A stretch of 64,000 nucleotides of DNA. Origin: Streptomyces spirodelae (GTDB taxonomy: Bacteria > Actinomycetota > Actinomycetes > Streptomycetales > Streptomycetaceae). Of the stretch, positions 7,963 to 16,797 are shown piece after piece. The position numbers and the translations under genes are program-made. The stretch lies in contig NZ_JAFFZN010000019.1 of the NCBI RefSeq assembly GCF_017676385.1, forward strand, positions 90,097-154,096. The letters run 5' to 3'. The notes under the pieces were generated by a model. It was not told where the DNA came from. It searched no databases and saw only the letters and a program-made list of their open reading frames with translations. Every line of letters begins with the position of its first letter. The first letter of the stretch is position 1.

Positions 7963-9261
7963 GTGAACGACAAAGACCCCACAACCGTCGCCGCGGACGC
8001 GGTGCTGGCCGGCCTGTCCGACATCCGCGACAGCCTGGAGTCCTTCTACAAGGACCTCCACCAGCACCCCGAACTCGGCTTCCAGGAGCGGCGGACGGCA
8101 GGGCATGTCGCGCAGGCGCTGAACGAGTGGGGCTACGAGGTCACCGAGGGCATCGCCGGTACGGGGGTCGTGGGCGTACTGCACAACGGCGAAGGCCCCA
8201 CCGTCCTGCTGCGTGCCGACATGGACGCGCTGCCCGTACGCGAACAGACCGAGCTGTCCTACGCCTCGACCGACACCGGCACGGACGCGGACGGTGTCGA
8301 ACACCCCGTGATGCACGCCTGCGGCCACGACGTCCACGTCACCTGTCTGCTGGGCACGGCGCGCCTGATGGCGGCCGGGACGGACGCGTGGCGGGGCACC
8401 CTCGTCGTGCTCTTCCAGCCGAACGAGGAGAACGGCTCGGGCGCCCGCGCCATGGTCGACGACGGGCTCGCCCGGCGCATCCCCCGGCCGGACGTGGCGC
8501 TCGGCCAGCATGTGCTGCCCGTGCCCGCGGGCACCCTGCTGACCCGGGCGGGTGTCATGATGGCGGCCTCGGACAGCCTCCGGGTCACCTTCCACGGGCG
8601 CGGCGGACACGGCTCGATGCCGGAGCGGACCCTGGACCCCGTTGTGCTGGCCGCGGCGACCGTACTGCGGCTGCAGACCGTCGTCTCCCGGGAGATCTCC
8701 GCGGCCACCCCGGCCGTGGTGACCGTCGGTGCGATCCACGCGGGCAGCGGGCCGAACATCATCCCCGACAGCGCCGAGATCCAGCTCAACATCCGTACCT
8801 TCGAGCAGGAGACCCGCTCCCGGGTGCTGGCCGCGGTGCGCCGGATCGTCGTAGGGGAGTGCGCCACCGCCGGTGCGGACCGCGAACCGGAGTTCGAGAC
8901 GCTCAGCGAGTTCTCCGTGACCGAGAACGACGAGGAGGCCACCGGCCGGGTGGCGGCGGCCTTCGCGGCCTACTTCGGCGAGGACCGGGCGCTGACCACG
9001 GGGCCCGTTCCGGCCAGCGAGGACTTCGGCGAGCTGCCGGCCGGGCTCGGCTGCCCCAGCACCTACTGGGGGCTGGGCGGCACCGATCCGGACGCCTACT
9101 GGAAGGCCGAGCGCGCCGGAACCGTCCACCAGGACATCCCCGGCAACCACAGCCCGCGCTTCGCACCGGTGCTCCAGCCCACTCTGGACACGGGGGTACG
9201 GGCGCTGGTCACCGCGTCGCTCGCCTGGCTGGCCCCGCGCCCGCGGACGACCGAGGGCTGA
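7963..9261 (+). CDS. M20 family metal-dependent amidohydrolase/aminoacylase
   Basis: A 432-residue cytosolic hydrolase of the M20D (amidohydrolase/hippurate hydrolase) branch, which cleaves N-acyl amino acids or similar amides. Metal-site motifs are intact: 'RADMDALP' (D86), 'HACGHDVH' (H118, C120, H122), the catalytic pair 'EENGSGA', and a C-terminal 'GTVHQDIPGNHS'. The dimerisation domain starts with 'HGRGGHGSMPE'. GTG 7963 is preferred over an upstream ATG at 7852 because GGAAGGG lies 6 nt before it and the extra residues are unlike the family. Three 18-bp iterons precede it. Confidence 0.9.
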   Translation: MNDKDPTTVAADAVLAGLSDIRDSLESFYKDLHQHPELGFQERRTAGHVAQALNEWGYEVTEGIAGTGVVGVLHNGEGPTVLLRADMDALPVREQTELSYASTDTGTDADGVEHPVMHACGHDVHVTCLLGTARLMAAGTDAWRGTLVVLFQPNEENGSGARAMVDDGLARRIPRPDVALGQHVLPVPAGTLLTRAGVMMAASDSLRVTFHGRGGHGSMPERTLDPVVLAAATVLRLQTVVSREISAATPAVVTVGAIHAGSGPNIIPDSAEIQLNIRTFEQETRSRVLAAVRRIVVGECATAGADREPEFETLSEFSVTENDEEATGRVAAAFAAYFGEDRALTTGPVPASEDFGELPAGLGCPSTYWGLGGTDPDAYWKAERAGTVHQDIPGNHSPRFAPVLQPTLDTGVRALVTASLAWLAPRPRTTEG

Positions 9262-9306
9262 GTCCGCGGTCCGCGGTCCCAGAGTGCGGCGGGCATTCCC
9301 TTGTGG

Positions 9307-9320
9307 TGGAACACGTTCTA
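9307..9320. promoter_or_regulatory. KstR-like palindromic operator upstream of acyl-CoA dehydrogenase
   Basis: TGGAACACGTTCTA fits the palindrome TNNAACNNGTTNNA recognised by KstR, the TetR repressor of steroid/lipid catabolism in mycolic actinobacteria. It lies 46 bp before the dehydrogenase start. A second copy of the GAACACGTTC core is at 10610-10623. The identity of the regulator in this organism is unknown. Confidence 0.6.
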
Positions 9321-9365
9321 CTGTGTGCGCCGCCATCGGCACGCCGTCGTGGAGCGGAGGGGACC

Positions 9366-10565
9366 GTGTACCTCGAATACACCACCGAACAGCAGGAGCT
9401 GCGGGCCCGGTTGCGGGACTACTTCACCGGCCCGGACGGGCTCGTGCCGGAGGACGCGCACACCGGGTACCAGGAGCCGGCGGCCCGGAAGCGGTTCTAC
9501 CGCGAGACGATACGGCGGCTCGGCCGGGACGGATGGCTGGGCGTGGGGTGGCCGCGCGAGTACGGCGGCCGCGGGATGAGCGCCGTCGAGCAGTTCATCT
9601 TCTTCGACGAGGCGGCGCAGGCGGGCGTCCCGCTGCCGCTGATGGCGCTCAACACCGTCGGGCCCACCCTGATGCGCTTCGGCACCGAGGAGCAGAAGGA
9701 GTTCTTCCTGCCCCGGATACTCTCCGGAGAGCTGGATTTCGCCATCGGCTACAGCGAGCCGGACGCGGGCACCGATCTGGCCTCCCTCACCACCCGCGCG
9801 GTACGCGAGGGCGACACCGGCAGCGGGCACTACATCGTCAACGGCCAGAAGATCTGGACCACCAACGGGGACACCGCCGACTGGGTCTGGCTCGCGGTGC
9901 GCACCGACCCGGAGGCCAAGCCGCACAAGGGCATCACCATGCTGCTCGTGCCGACCAGCGACCCCGGCTACTCGTGCACCCTGATCACCACCCTGGCCTC
10001 GCACGACACCACCGCGAGCTACTACGAGAACGTGCGGGTGCCGGCGAGCCGCCGGGTGGGGGAGGAGAACGGCGGCTGGAAGCTGATCACCACGCAGCTC
10101 AACCACGAGCGGGTCACGCTCGCCGCGCACGGCACCATGGCCATCCGCGCCCTGGAGGACACCCGCCGCTGGGCGCGCGAGACCAAGCTCTCCGACGGGC
10201 GCCGCGTCCTCGACCTGGGCTGGGTCCGCACCCGGCTGGCCCGCGCACACGCCCGGCTGGAGGCGATGAAGCTGCTCAACTGGCAGATGGTCGACGCCCT
10301 CGACAAGGGGACGCTGACCCCGCACGACGCCTCCGCCGTCAAGGTCTACGGCAGCGAGGCCCGCCGGGAGGTCTATGCCTGGCTGATGGAGGTGGCCGGC
10401 GCGGCCGGCCCTCTCAAGGACGGTTCGGCGGGCGCGGTGCTGGGCGGCGAACTGGAGCGCGGCTACCGCAGCGCCGTCATCTTCACCTTCGGCGGCGGCA
10501 ACAACGAGATCCAGCGCGAGATCATCTCCTGGATCGGTCTGGGCATGCCACGCGTACGGCGCTGA
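9366..10565 (+). CDS. Acyl-CoA dehydrogenase (FadE-type)
   Basis: A 399-residue flavoenzyme that oxidises acyl-CoA to 2-enoyl-CoA. Order of parts: N-terminal helical domain, the FAD/substrate signature 'YSEPDAGTDLASL' (about residues 130-142), 'NGQKIWTTNG', and a C-terminal helical bundle ending 'FTFGGGNNEIQREIISWIGLGMPR', typical of the FadE branch used for steroid or branched acyl-CoA. GTG 9366 has GGAGGGG upstream. A KstR-like palindrome sits in its promoter region. Its likely partners are the acyl-CoA synthetases, enoyl-CoA hydratase and thiolase-fold genes further right. Confidence 0.93.
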   Translation: MYLEYTTEQQELRARLRDYFTGPDGLVPEDAHTGYQEPAARKRFYRETIRRLGRDGWLGVGWPREYGGRGMSAVEQFIFFDEAAQAGVPLPLMALNTVGPTLMRFGTEEQKEFFLPRILSGELDFAIGYSEPDAGTDLASLTTRAVREGDTGSGHYIVNGQKIWTTNGDTADWVWLAVRTDPEAKPHKGITMLLVPTSDPGYSCTLITTLASHDTTASYYENVRVPASRRVGEENGGWKLITTQLNHERVTLAAHGTMAIRALEDTRRWARETKLSDGRRVLDLGWVRTRLARAHARLEAMKLLNWQMVDALDKGTLTPHDASAVKVYGSEARREVYAWLMEVAGAAGPLKDGSAGAVLGGELERGYRSAVIFTFGGGNNEIQREIISWIGLGMPRVRR

Positions 10566-10609
10566 CCCGCTCCCCGCCAGGGGTGGAAACTTCCGCACCA
10601 TCCACGCCA

Positions 10610-10623
10610 ACGAACACGTTCGT
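10610..10623. promoter_or_regulatory. Second palindrome with the GAACACGTTC core
   Basis: ACGAACACGTTCGT is a perfect 6-bp inverted repeat around AC, sharing the 10-bp core of the site at 9307. It lies 45 bp after the dehydrogenase stop and 138 bp before the kinase start. It departs from the KstR consensus at both outermost bases (A..T instead of T..A). Possible operator for the kinase gene. Confidence 0.45.
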
Positions 10624-10760
10624 ATACGGCTGTACCACAGCGAACCAGTCAAACGCGTACACCTCGTCCTCGGTTGGCATACACGCGCAGGAACGAGGCA
10701 GCCATACTGGGCAGACAGGGGAGGGACGGAAAGCGGCAACTACGGGGGCGAGAAACAGGG

Positions 10761-12386
10761 ATGGCGCACAGCACCCTGATCCATGGCCGGTACCGGCTGC
10801 TCGATCGTGTGGGGCGCGGCGGCATGGGCGAAGTGTGGCGGGCGCGTGACGAGTCACTGGGCAGGCGGGTGGCGGTCAAGTGCCTCAAACCACTGGCCCG
10901 GCGCGACGACGAGGCGTTCGTGAGCATGCTGCGTGAACGCTTCCGGCGCGAGGCGCGCGTCGCCGCCGCACTCCAGCACCGGGGCGTGACGGTGGTGCAC
11001 GACTTCGGGGACGACGGGCTGCTCTACCTGGTCATGGAGCTGCTGGAGGGACGCAACCTCAGTCAGCTCCTGGCGGACAACGAGCGGCGGCCGCTCCCTG
11101 TCGCCGAGGTCGTGGATGTGGCCGAACAGGTCGCGGGCGCACTGGCCTACACCCACGCCCAGGGGGTGGTGCACCGCGATCTGAAGCCGGCCAACGTCAT
11201 GCGCACCGAGGACGGTGCCGTCAAGATCTGCGACTTCGGCATCGCCCGCCTCGCCCACGACATCGGCTTCACCGCCAAGCTCTCGGGCCCCGGCGTCGCG
11301 ATGGGCACCCCGCACTACATGTCGCCGGAGCAGATCGCGGGCTCCGCCGTCGACCACCGCAGCGACCTGTACTCGTTCGGGTGCGTTCTCTACGAGATCG
11401 CCACCGGGGCGCCACCGTTCGAGGGCGGCGACCCCTGGGCCGTACTGGTCGGGCACCGCGACACACCGCCGGTGCCGCCGCGTGCCCACCGGCCGGAACT
11501 GCCGCCGCCGCTGGAGGTGGCCATCCTGCGGCTGCTGGCCAAAGCGCCGGACGAACGCCCGTACGGTGCACAGCAGTTGGCGGGTGAGCTGGCCGCCGCC
11601 CGGACCCACCTCCAGGGTGCCGGAACGGGCGCGAGGGGCGTGCCGCCGTGGACGCACGGTATGGACGGCGGCCTCGCGGCCGGTGGTGCCCTGGCGACCC
11701 GGCCGCGGGCCGCGACGTGGGCACCCGGGCTGAGCGGGCTCACGGGACGGTGGACCGAGGGCGCCGGGCCCGATGAGCTCGCGCGCGAGGCCGCGGACGC
11801 CGCCCCTGTGGCGGCGCCGCGCATGCCGCCCCGGATACCGCGGCAGGCCCCCCGCGCCGCCGTGCGCGCCCCCCTGCCCCGGGAGCGGCTCACGGTGCTG
11901 GCGGGCAGGCACAACGCCGGGCTGCGGCTGGGCAGGCTCGGCCGCTGGGAGGAGGCGTACGAGGTGCACCGCGCGGTCGCCGCCGAACGCGAACGGCTGC
12001 TCGGCCCGTACCACCCCGAAACCCTCGCCAGTCGCTACGAGACCGGCTCGGCCCTCGCCCGGCTCGGACGCCACAGCGAGGCACTGGAGGAGTACGTCCG
12101 TACCGCGGCCGGCCGTGCCTCGGTGCTGGGCCCCGACCACCCCGACACACTGGCGGTTCGCCACGACCTCGGGCACGCGCTGGGGCGCCTCGGACGCTGG
12201 GCGGAGGCGCTGGAGGTGCACCGGCAGGTGACCGCCGTCCGCGAGCGCGCGCTGGGTCCCGCCGATCCGGCCACCGTGGCCAGCAGGAACGACGAGGCGC
12301 ACTGTCTTCAGCGGCTGGGTCGCCCGGGGGAGGCGGCGACGGTCCGACGGCGGACGTGCCCACGGGAGTCGCCTGACGGGGTCTGA
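10761..12386 (+). CDS. Soluble Ser/Thr protein kinase with C-terminal TPR repeats
   Basis: A 541-residue Hanks-type kinase. Residues 10-280 form a complete catalytic domain: glycine loop 'GRGGMGEV', ATP lysine K40, catalytic 'HRDLKPAN' (H138-N145), DFG at 158-160 and 'SPEQ' in place of APE. No transmembrane helix or PASTA domain follows. Instead a low-complexity linker (about 290-375) leads to at least three TPR repeats of the kinesin-light-chain style ('LGRWEEAYEVHRAVAAERERLLGPYHPETLA'), which bind partner proteins. ATG 10761 is chosen over an upstream in-frame start because the kinase begins immediately after it. Confidence 0.92.
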   Translation: MAHSTLIHGRYRLLDRVGRGGMGEVWRARDESLGRRVAVKCLKPLARRDDEAFVSMLRERFRREARVAAALQHRGVTVVHDFGDDGLLYLVMELLEGRNLSQLLADNERRPLPVAEVVDVAEQVAGALAYTHAQGVVHRDLKPANVMRTEDGAVKICDFGIARLAHDIGFTAKLSGPGVAMGTPHYMSPEQIAGSAVDHRSDLYSFGCVLYEIATGAPPFEGGDPWAVLVGHRDTPPVPPRAHRPELPPPLEVAILRLLAKAPDERPYGAQQLAGELAAARTHLQGAGTGARGVPPWTHGMDGGLAAGGALATRPRAATWAPGLSGLTGRWTEGAGPDELAREAADAAPVAAPRMPPRIPRQAPRAAVRAPLPRERLTVLAGRHNAGLRLGRLGRWEEAYEVHRAVAAERERLLGPYHPETLASRYETGSALARLGRHSEALEEYVRTAAGRASVLGPDHPDTLAVRHDLGHALGRLGRWAEALEVHRQVTAVRERALGPADPATVASRNDEAHCLQRLGRPGEAATVRRRTCPRESPDGV

Positions 12387-12399
12387 ACCAGCAGCTACC

Positions 12400-12412
12400 T
12401 GACGCAGCATCA
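12400..12412. promoter_or_regulatory. TGACGCAGCATCA palindrome upstream of the monooxygenase/synthetase pair
   Basis: A near-perfect inverted repeat (TGACGC-A-GCATCA, one mismatch) 46 bp before the nitronate monooxygenase start. It resembles the site at 19308-19320 between a second acyl-CoA synthetase and the enoyl-CoA hydratase, including the following GAARAC. Likely a shared TetR-type operator; the regulator is not in this window. Confidence 0.55.
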
Positions 12413-12457
12413 GAAAACGTCTTCCCTCCTCGGCGCGGCTGCGGCATCCTGCCGCCC

Positions 12458-13564
12458 ATGCAGACGGAGCTGAGCAGAAAGCTGGGAGCCCGGCACGCCA
12501 TCTTCGGCTTCACACCCTTCCCCGCCGTCGCGGCGGCGCTCACCCGCGCGGGCGGCTTCGGGGTGCTCGGCGCCGTGCGCTACGGCGCAGCCGAGGACCT
12601 CCGACGCGACCTCGACTGGCTGGACGCGCACACCGACGGACTGCCGTACGGCCTGGATGTGGTCATGCCCGCCAAGAAGGTCGAAGGCGTGAGCGAGGAC
12701 GAGATCGAGGCGATGATCCCCGAGGAGCACCGGCGGTATGTGCGCGACGTCCTGGCCGCGTACGACGTCCCCGAGCTCCCCGAGGGCCAGAGCGGCGGCT
12801 GGCGCATTACCGGCTGGCTGGAGAACGTGGCCCGCGGCCAGCTCGACGTGGCCTTCGACTACCCGATCGGACTCCTGGCCGGCGCGCTGGGTTCACCCCC
12901 GCCCGACGTCATCGAGCGCGCTCACAAGAGCGGTATCCCGGTGGCGGCGCTCGCCGGAAGCCCCCGGCACGCGCAGCGGCACAAGGAGGCGGGCATCGAC
13001 ATCGTGGTTGCCCAGGGGTACGAGGCGGGCGGCCACACCGGGGAGATCGCCTCCATGGTGCTCACGCCCGAGGTGGTGCGCGCCGTCGACCCGCTGCCCG
13101 TGCTGTGCGCCGGCGGTATCGGCAGCGGCGAACAGCTCGCGGCCGCACTGGCGTTGGGAGCGCAGGGCGCCTGGCTCGGCTCCGTGTGGCTGACCACCAC
13201 CGAGGCCGACCTGGGCTCCCGCGCGCTGACCCGCAAACTGCTGGCCGCCGGGTCCGGCGACACCGTACGGTCCCGCGCGCTGACCGGGAAGCCCGCGCGG
13301 CAGCTGCGGACCGCCTGGACAGACGCCTGGGAGCAGGGCGAGGGCCGGCCCGGCACCCTGCCCATGCCCCTCCAGGGGCTGCTGGTCGCCGAGGCCAACT
13401 CGCGCATCCAGCGGTACGAGGTGGAGCCGCTGCTGGGCACCCCCGTGGGACAGATCGTCGGCTCCATGAACAGCCGCCGGTCGGTGCAGGCGGTCGTGGA
13501 CGACCTCACGCGCGGCTTCGAACGCACCCTGGCCCGTCTCAACGCCCTCGCGGACCGGCAGTGA
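12458..13564 (+). CDS. Nitronate monooxygenase family flavoprotein
   Basis: A 368-residue TIM-barrel FMN protein of the nitronate monooxygenase (2-nitropropane dioxygenase) family. The catalytic region 'AQGYEAGGHTGE' has H193 at the expected base position, and 'PVLCAGGIGSGEQLAAALALGAQGAWLGSVW' forms the FMN phosphate site. Many such proteins beside acyl-CoA genes act on substrates other than nitronates, so the exact reaction is open. It precedes an acyl-CoA synthetase by 43 bp and is probably cotranscribed with it under the palindrome at 12400. Confidence 0.88.
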   Translation: MQTELSRKLGARHAIFGFTPFPAVAAALTRAGGFGVLGAVRYGAAEDLRRDLDWLDAHTDGLPYGLDVVMPAKKVEGVSEDEIEAMIPEEHRRYVRDVLAAYDVPELPEGQSGGWRITGWLENVARGQLDVAFDYPIGLLAGALGSPPPDVIERAHKSGIPVAALAGSPRHAQRHKEAGIDIVVAQGYEAGGHTGEIASMVLTPEVVRAVDPLPVLCAGGIGSGEQLAAALALGAQGAWLGSVWLTTTEADLGSRALTRKLLAAGSGDTVRSRALTGKPARQLRTAWTDAWEQGEGRPGTLPMPLQGLLVAEANSRIQRYEVEPLLGTPVGQIVGSMNSRRSVQAVVDDLTRGFERTLARLNALADRQ

Positions 13565-13607
13565 GCAGCTTCGCCCGCCCGAACGCCCCCGAAAGGAGAG
13601 AGCCACG

Positions 13608-15161
13608 GTGGACGCACCCAACGGATTCTGGGCGCAGGCCCGGCGTGATCCCAGGCGCACGGTGCTCGTCGCGCCGGACGGTGACCAGTGGTCGGCCGCC
13701 CGGCTGCACGCGGAGTGCAACCGGCTCACGCACGCCCTCCGGGCGGCGGGCCTGGCGGCGGGCGACGCGTTCGCGACCGTACTGCCCAACGGTCCTCAGT
13801 TCATCGCCGCCTATCTGGCCGCCGCCCAGTCAGGGCTGTACATGGTCCCGGTCAACCACCACTTGGTGGGCCCCGAGATCGCGTGGATACTCTCCGACTC
13901 CGGCGCCAAGGTGCTGCTGGCGCACGCGCGCTTCGCGGAACCGGTGCGGGCTGCTGCCGACGAGGCGGAGGTGCCGTACGCGCGGCGCTACTGCGTGGGG
14001 GAGGCCGACGGCTTCCGCCCGTACGCCGAGCTGCTCGGCGGCCAGCCGGACGAGCCGCCGGCCGAGCGGGACCGCACCAGCGGCTGGGTGATGAACTACA
14101 CCTCGGGCACCACCGGCCGCCCACGCGGTATCCGGCGGCCGCTCACCGGAAAGCGGCCGGAGGAGACGCACCTCGGCGGCTTCCTCGGCATCTTCGGCAT
14201 CAAGCCGTTCGACGACAACGTCCATCTGGTGTGCTCGCCCCTCTACCACACCGCCGTGCTCCAGTTCGCAGCCGCCGCGCTGCACATCGGGCACCGGCTC
14301 GTGGTGATGGACAAGTGGGACCCCGAGGAGATGCTGCGGCTGATCGACCGTCACCGCTGTACGCACACGCATATGGTGCCGACACAGTTCCACCGGCTCC
14401 TCGCGCTGCCTGAACAGACGCGCGCCGCCTACGACGTCTCCTCGATGCGGCACGCCATCCACGGTGCCGCGCCCTGCCCCGACCATGTGAAGCGGGCCAT
14501 GATCGAGTGGTGGGGCGGCTGTGTGGAGGAGTACTACGCGGCGAGCGAGGGTGGTGGCGCTTTCGCCACCGCGCAGGACTGGCTGAAGAAGCCCGGCACG
14601 GTCGGCAGGGCCTGGCCGATCAGCGAGCTGGCCGTCTTCGACGACGACGGCAACCGGCTCGGCCCCGGCGAGCTGGGCACCGTTCATATGAAGATGAGCA
14701 CCGGGGGATTCTCGTACCACAAGGACGAGGGGAAGACCCGCAAGAACCGGATCGGGGACTTCTTCACCGTCGGTGACCTGGGGTATCTGGACGAGGACGG
14801 CTATCTCTTCCTGCGCGACCGCAAGATCGACATGATCATCTCCGGCGGGGTGAACATCTACCCGGCCGAGATCGAGGCAGCGCTGCTGACCCATCCGGCG
14901 GTGGCGGACGCCGCCGCCTTCGGGGTGCCGCACGACGACTGGGGCGAGGAGGTCAAAGCCGTGGTCGAACCGGCGCCGGGCCAGATACCGGGGCCGCGGC
15001 TCGCGGCGGAGATCCTGGAGCACTGCGCCGGTCGGCTCGCAGGGTACAAGTGCCCCAGAACGGTGGATTTCACCGACGAGATGCCCCGCGACCCCAACGG
15101 CAAGCTCTACAAGCGCAGACTGCGGGAACCGTACTGGAAGGAACGGGAGCGGCCGCTGTGA
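13608..15161 (+). CDS. Acyl-CoA synthetase (AMP-forming)
   Basis: A 517-residue ANL-superfamily ligase that activates a carboxylic acid as acyl-AMP then acyl-CoA. The P-loop 'YTSGTTGRPRG' begins at Y164, the 'YAASEGGGA' A5 region and 'GDLGYLDEDGYLFLRDRKIDMIISGGVNIYPAEIE' follow, and the C-terminal lysine is in 'DPNGKLYKRRLREPY'. GTG 13608 follows AAAGGAGAG by a normal spacing. Sequence style is that of FadD-type enzymes acting on bulky or medium-chain acids; the substrate is unknown. Probably an operon with the monooxygenase upstream. Confidence 0.93.
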   Translation: MDAPNGFWAQARRDPRRTVLVAPDGDQWSAARLHAECNRLTHALRAAGLAAGDAFATVLPNGPQFIAAYLAAAQSGLYMVPVNHHLVGPEIAWILSDSGAKVLLAHARFAEPVRAAADEAEVPYARRYCVGEADGFRPYAELLGGQPDEPPAERDRTSGWVMNYTSGTTGRPRGIRRPLTGKRPEETHLGGFLGIFGIKPFDDNVHLVCSPLYHTAVLQFAAAALHIGHRLVVMDKWDPEEMLRLIDRHRCTHTHMVPTQFHRLLALPEQTRAAYDVSSMRHAIHGAAPCPDHVKRAMIEWWGGCVEEYYAASEGGGAFATAQDWLKKPGTVGRAWPISELAVFDDDGNRLGPGELGTVHMKMSTGGFSYHKDEGKTRKNRIGDFFTVGDLGYLDEDGYLFLRDRKIDMIISGGVNIYPAEIEAALLTHPAVADAAAFGVPHDDWGEEVKAVVEPAPGQIPGPRLAAEILEHCAGRLAGYKCPRTVDFTDEMPRDPNGKLYKRRLREPYWKERERPL

Positions 15162-15324
15162 CCGGCGTCCTCGCGTGAGACCAGACGGGTACGTCTTGGA
15201 GCGTTGCCCGAACAGACCTCGTGGCCGCTTTTCACCCCCTCCTGGCGCGGCCATGATGATCACGGGGCGTCGTGGGTGCCGTCCACGGCGACGCCGTCAT
15301 ACGTGCCGACGTCAGGAGGACCCC

Positions 15325-16752
15325 ATGGCCGGGCTCTGGAGCGGCGAGGGCGTACTGCGCCGCAAACCCATCGAGCACATCGAGGAGACCGAGGGTCGAG
15401 CAGGACCCCGGCTCTCCCGCACCCTCGGCCTGCGTCACCTGACCGCGATCGGCGTCGGCGGCATCATCGGAGCCGGCGTCTTCAGCCTCGCGGGCACGGT
15501 CGCCAACGGCAAGGCGGGCCCCGCCGTGCTGATCTCCTTCCTCGTCGCCGGACTGGCCAGTGCCTGTGCCGCGCTCTCCTACGCCGAGTTCGCCGGGCTC
15601 ATCCCGAAGGCCGGCTCCGCCTACACCTACGGCTACGCCGTGCTGGGTGAACTCGGCGGCTGGTTCATCGGCTGGGACCTGCTGCTGGAGTACACGGCCA
15701 TCGTCGCCGTGGTCGCGATCGGCATCTCCGGCTACTTCTCCTTCCTGCTCGGCGAGACCGGCATCGATCTGCCCGCCTGGATGCTGGGCGCGCCGGGGAC
15801 CGGTGCCGGGCACCGCGTCGATCTGTTCGCCGCTGTGCTGTGCCTGCTGATCGCCTATCTGCTCACCCGGGGCATCAAGAACGCGGCCCGCTTCGAGCTG
15901 ATCGTCGTGGGCCTCAAGGTGGCGGTGGTCCTGCTGGTGATCGTCGTCGGCGTCTTCCACGTCAGGACCGGCAACTGGCACCCGTTCTTCCCGTTCGGCA
16001 TCTCGGGCGCCTTCACCGGCGCCGCCACCGTCTTCTTCGCCGTCTTCGGCTACGACGCCATGAGCACGGCGGCCGAGGAGTCCACCGACGCCCAGAAGCA
16101 CATGCCCAAGGCGATCATCTACTCGCTGGCCATCTCCATGGTGCTGTACGTCGCTGTCTGTCTGGTGCTGACCGGTATGCAGAACTACAAGGACATCGAC
16201 CCCGACAGCGGCTTCTCCACCGCCTTCAAGTCCGTGGGGCTGGGCGGCATCGCCGACATCATCGCCGTCGGCGCGATCATCGGCATCCTCACCGTGATGT
16301 TCACCTTCATGCTCGGCGTCACCCGGGTGTGGTTCTCCATGAGCCGCGACGGGCTGCTGCCCAAGTGGTTCGCCAAGACCGACCCCGTCCGGCATGTGCC
16401 CGTGCGCGTCACCTGGATCGTGGGTGGCGTCTCCGCCGTCATCGCGGGCCTGCTGCCCATCCAGGAGGCCGCCGAACTGACCAACATCGGCATCCTGCTG
16501 GCCTTCGTCGTGGTCTGTGTCGCGGTCATCGTCCTGCGCTACCGCCGCCCCGACCTGCCGCGCACCTTCAAGGTCCCCGGCATGCCCGTCACCCCCGCGC
16601 TCGGCGTCGTCTTCTCCCTCTGGCTGACCACCTACCTCACCTCGGAGACCTGGCTGCGCTTCGCCGTGTGGTTCGTCATCGGCCTGGTGGTGTACTTCGG
16701 CTACTCCTACCGCAGGTCCGAACTGGCCAGGCGGCCCTACGACACCCTTTAG
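15325..16752 (+). CDS. APC-family amino-acid permease
   Basis: A 475-residue permease with 12-13 hydrophobic helices, of the cationic amino-acid transporter (CAT/YfnA-like) branch. The TM1 signature 'GVGGIIGAGVFSLAG' (about residues 42-56) is the unwound substrate-binding helix of APC transporters, and 'FFAVFGYDAMSTAAEES' marks TM6. ATG 15325 has AGGAGGA 5 nt upstream. The 163 bp before it hold no feature I can name. It probably imports basic or small neutral amino acids by proton symport; no neighbour narrows this. Confidence 0.92.
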   Translation: MAGLWSGEGVLRRKPIEHIEETEGRAGPRLSRTLGLRHLTAIGVGGIIGAGVFSLAGTVANGKAGPAVLISFLVAGLASACAALSYAEFAGLIPKAGSAYTYGYAVLGELGGWFIGWDLLLEYTAIVAVVAIGISGYFSFLLGETGIDLPAWMLGAPGTGAGHRVDLFAAVLCLLIAYLLTRGIKNAARFELIVVGLKVAVVLLVIVVGVFHVRTGNWHPFFPFGISGAFTGAATVFFAVFGYDAMSTAAEESTDAQKHMPKAIIYSLAISMVLYVAVCLVLTGMQNYKDIDPDSGFSTAFKSVGLGGIADIIAVGAIIGILTVMFTFMLGVTRVWFSMSRDGLLPKWFAKTDPVRHVPVRVTWIVGGVSAVIAGLLPIQEAAELTNIGILLAFVVVCVAVIVLRYRRPDLPRTFKVPGMPVTPALGVVFSLWLTTYLTSETWLRFAVWFVIGLVVYFGYSYRRSELARRPYDTL

Positions 16753-16797
16753 CCCTCCTCCGGGAAGCGGTAGGTGACAGCGGGTACGGTCCCCCGT

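Noticed and set aside
7896..10565. An 889-codon frame apparently fusing a basic N-terminal region to the acyl-CoA dehydrogenase
   Set aside because: The first half is the shifted frame of the M20 gene; dehydrogenase homology starts only at about 9366, which has its own ribosome-binding site.
10610..10623. A LexA/SOS box
   Set aside because: The inverted repeat CGAAC-N2-GTTCG has a 2-bp spacer; actinobacterial LexA boxes use a 4-bp spacer, and the neighbouring genes are not DNA-repair genes.
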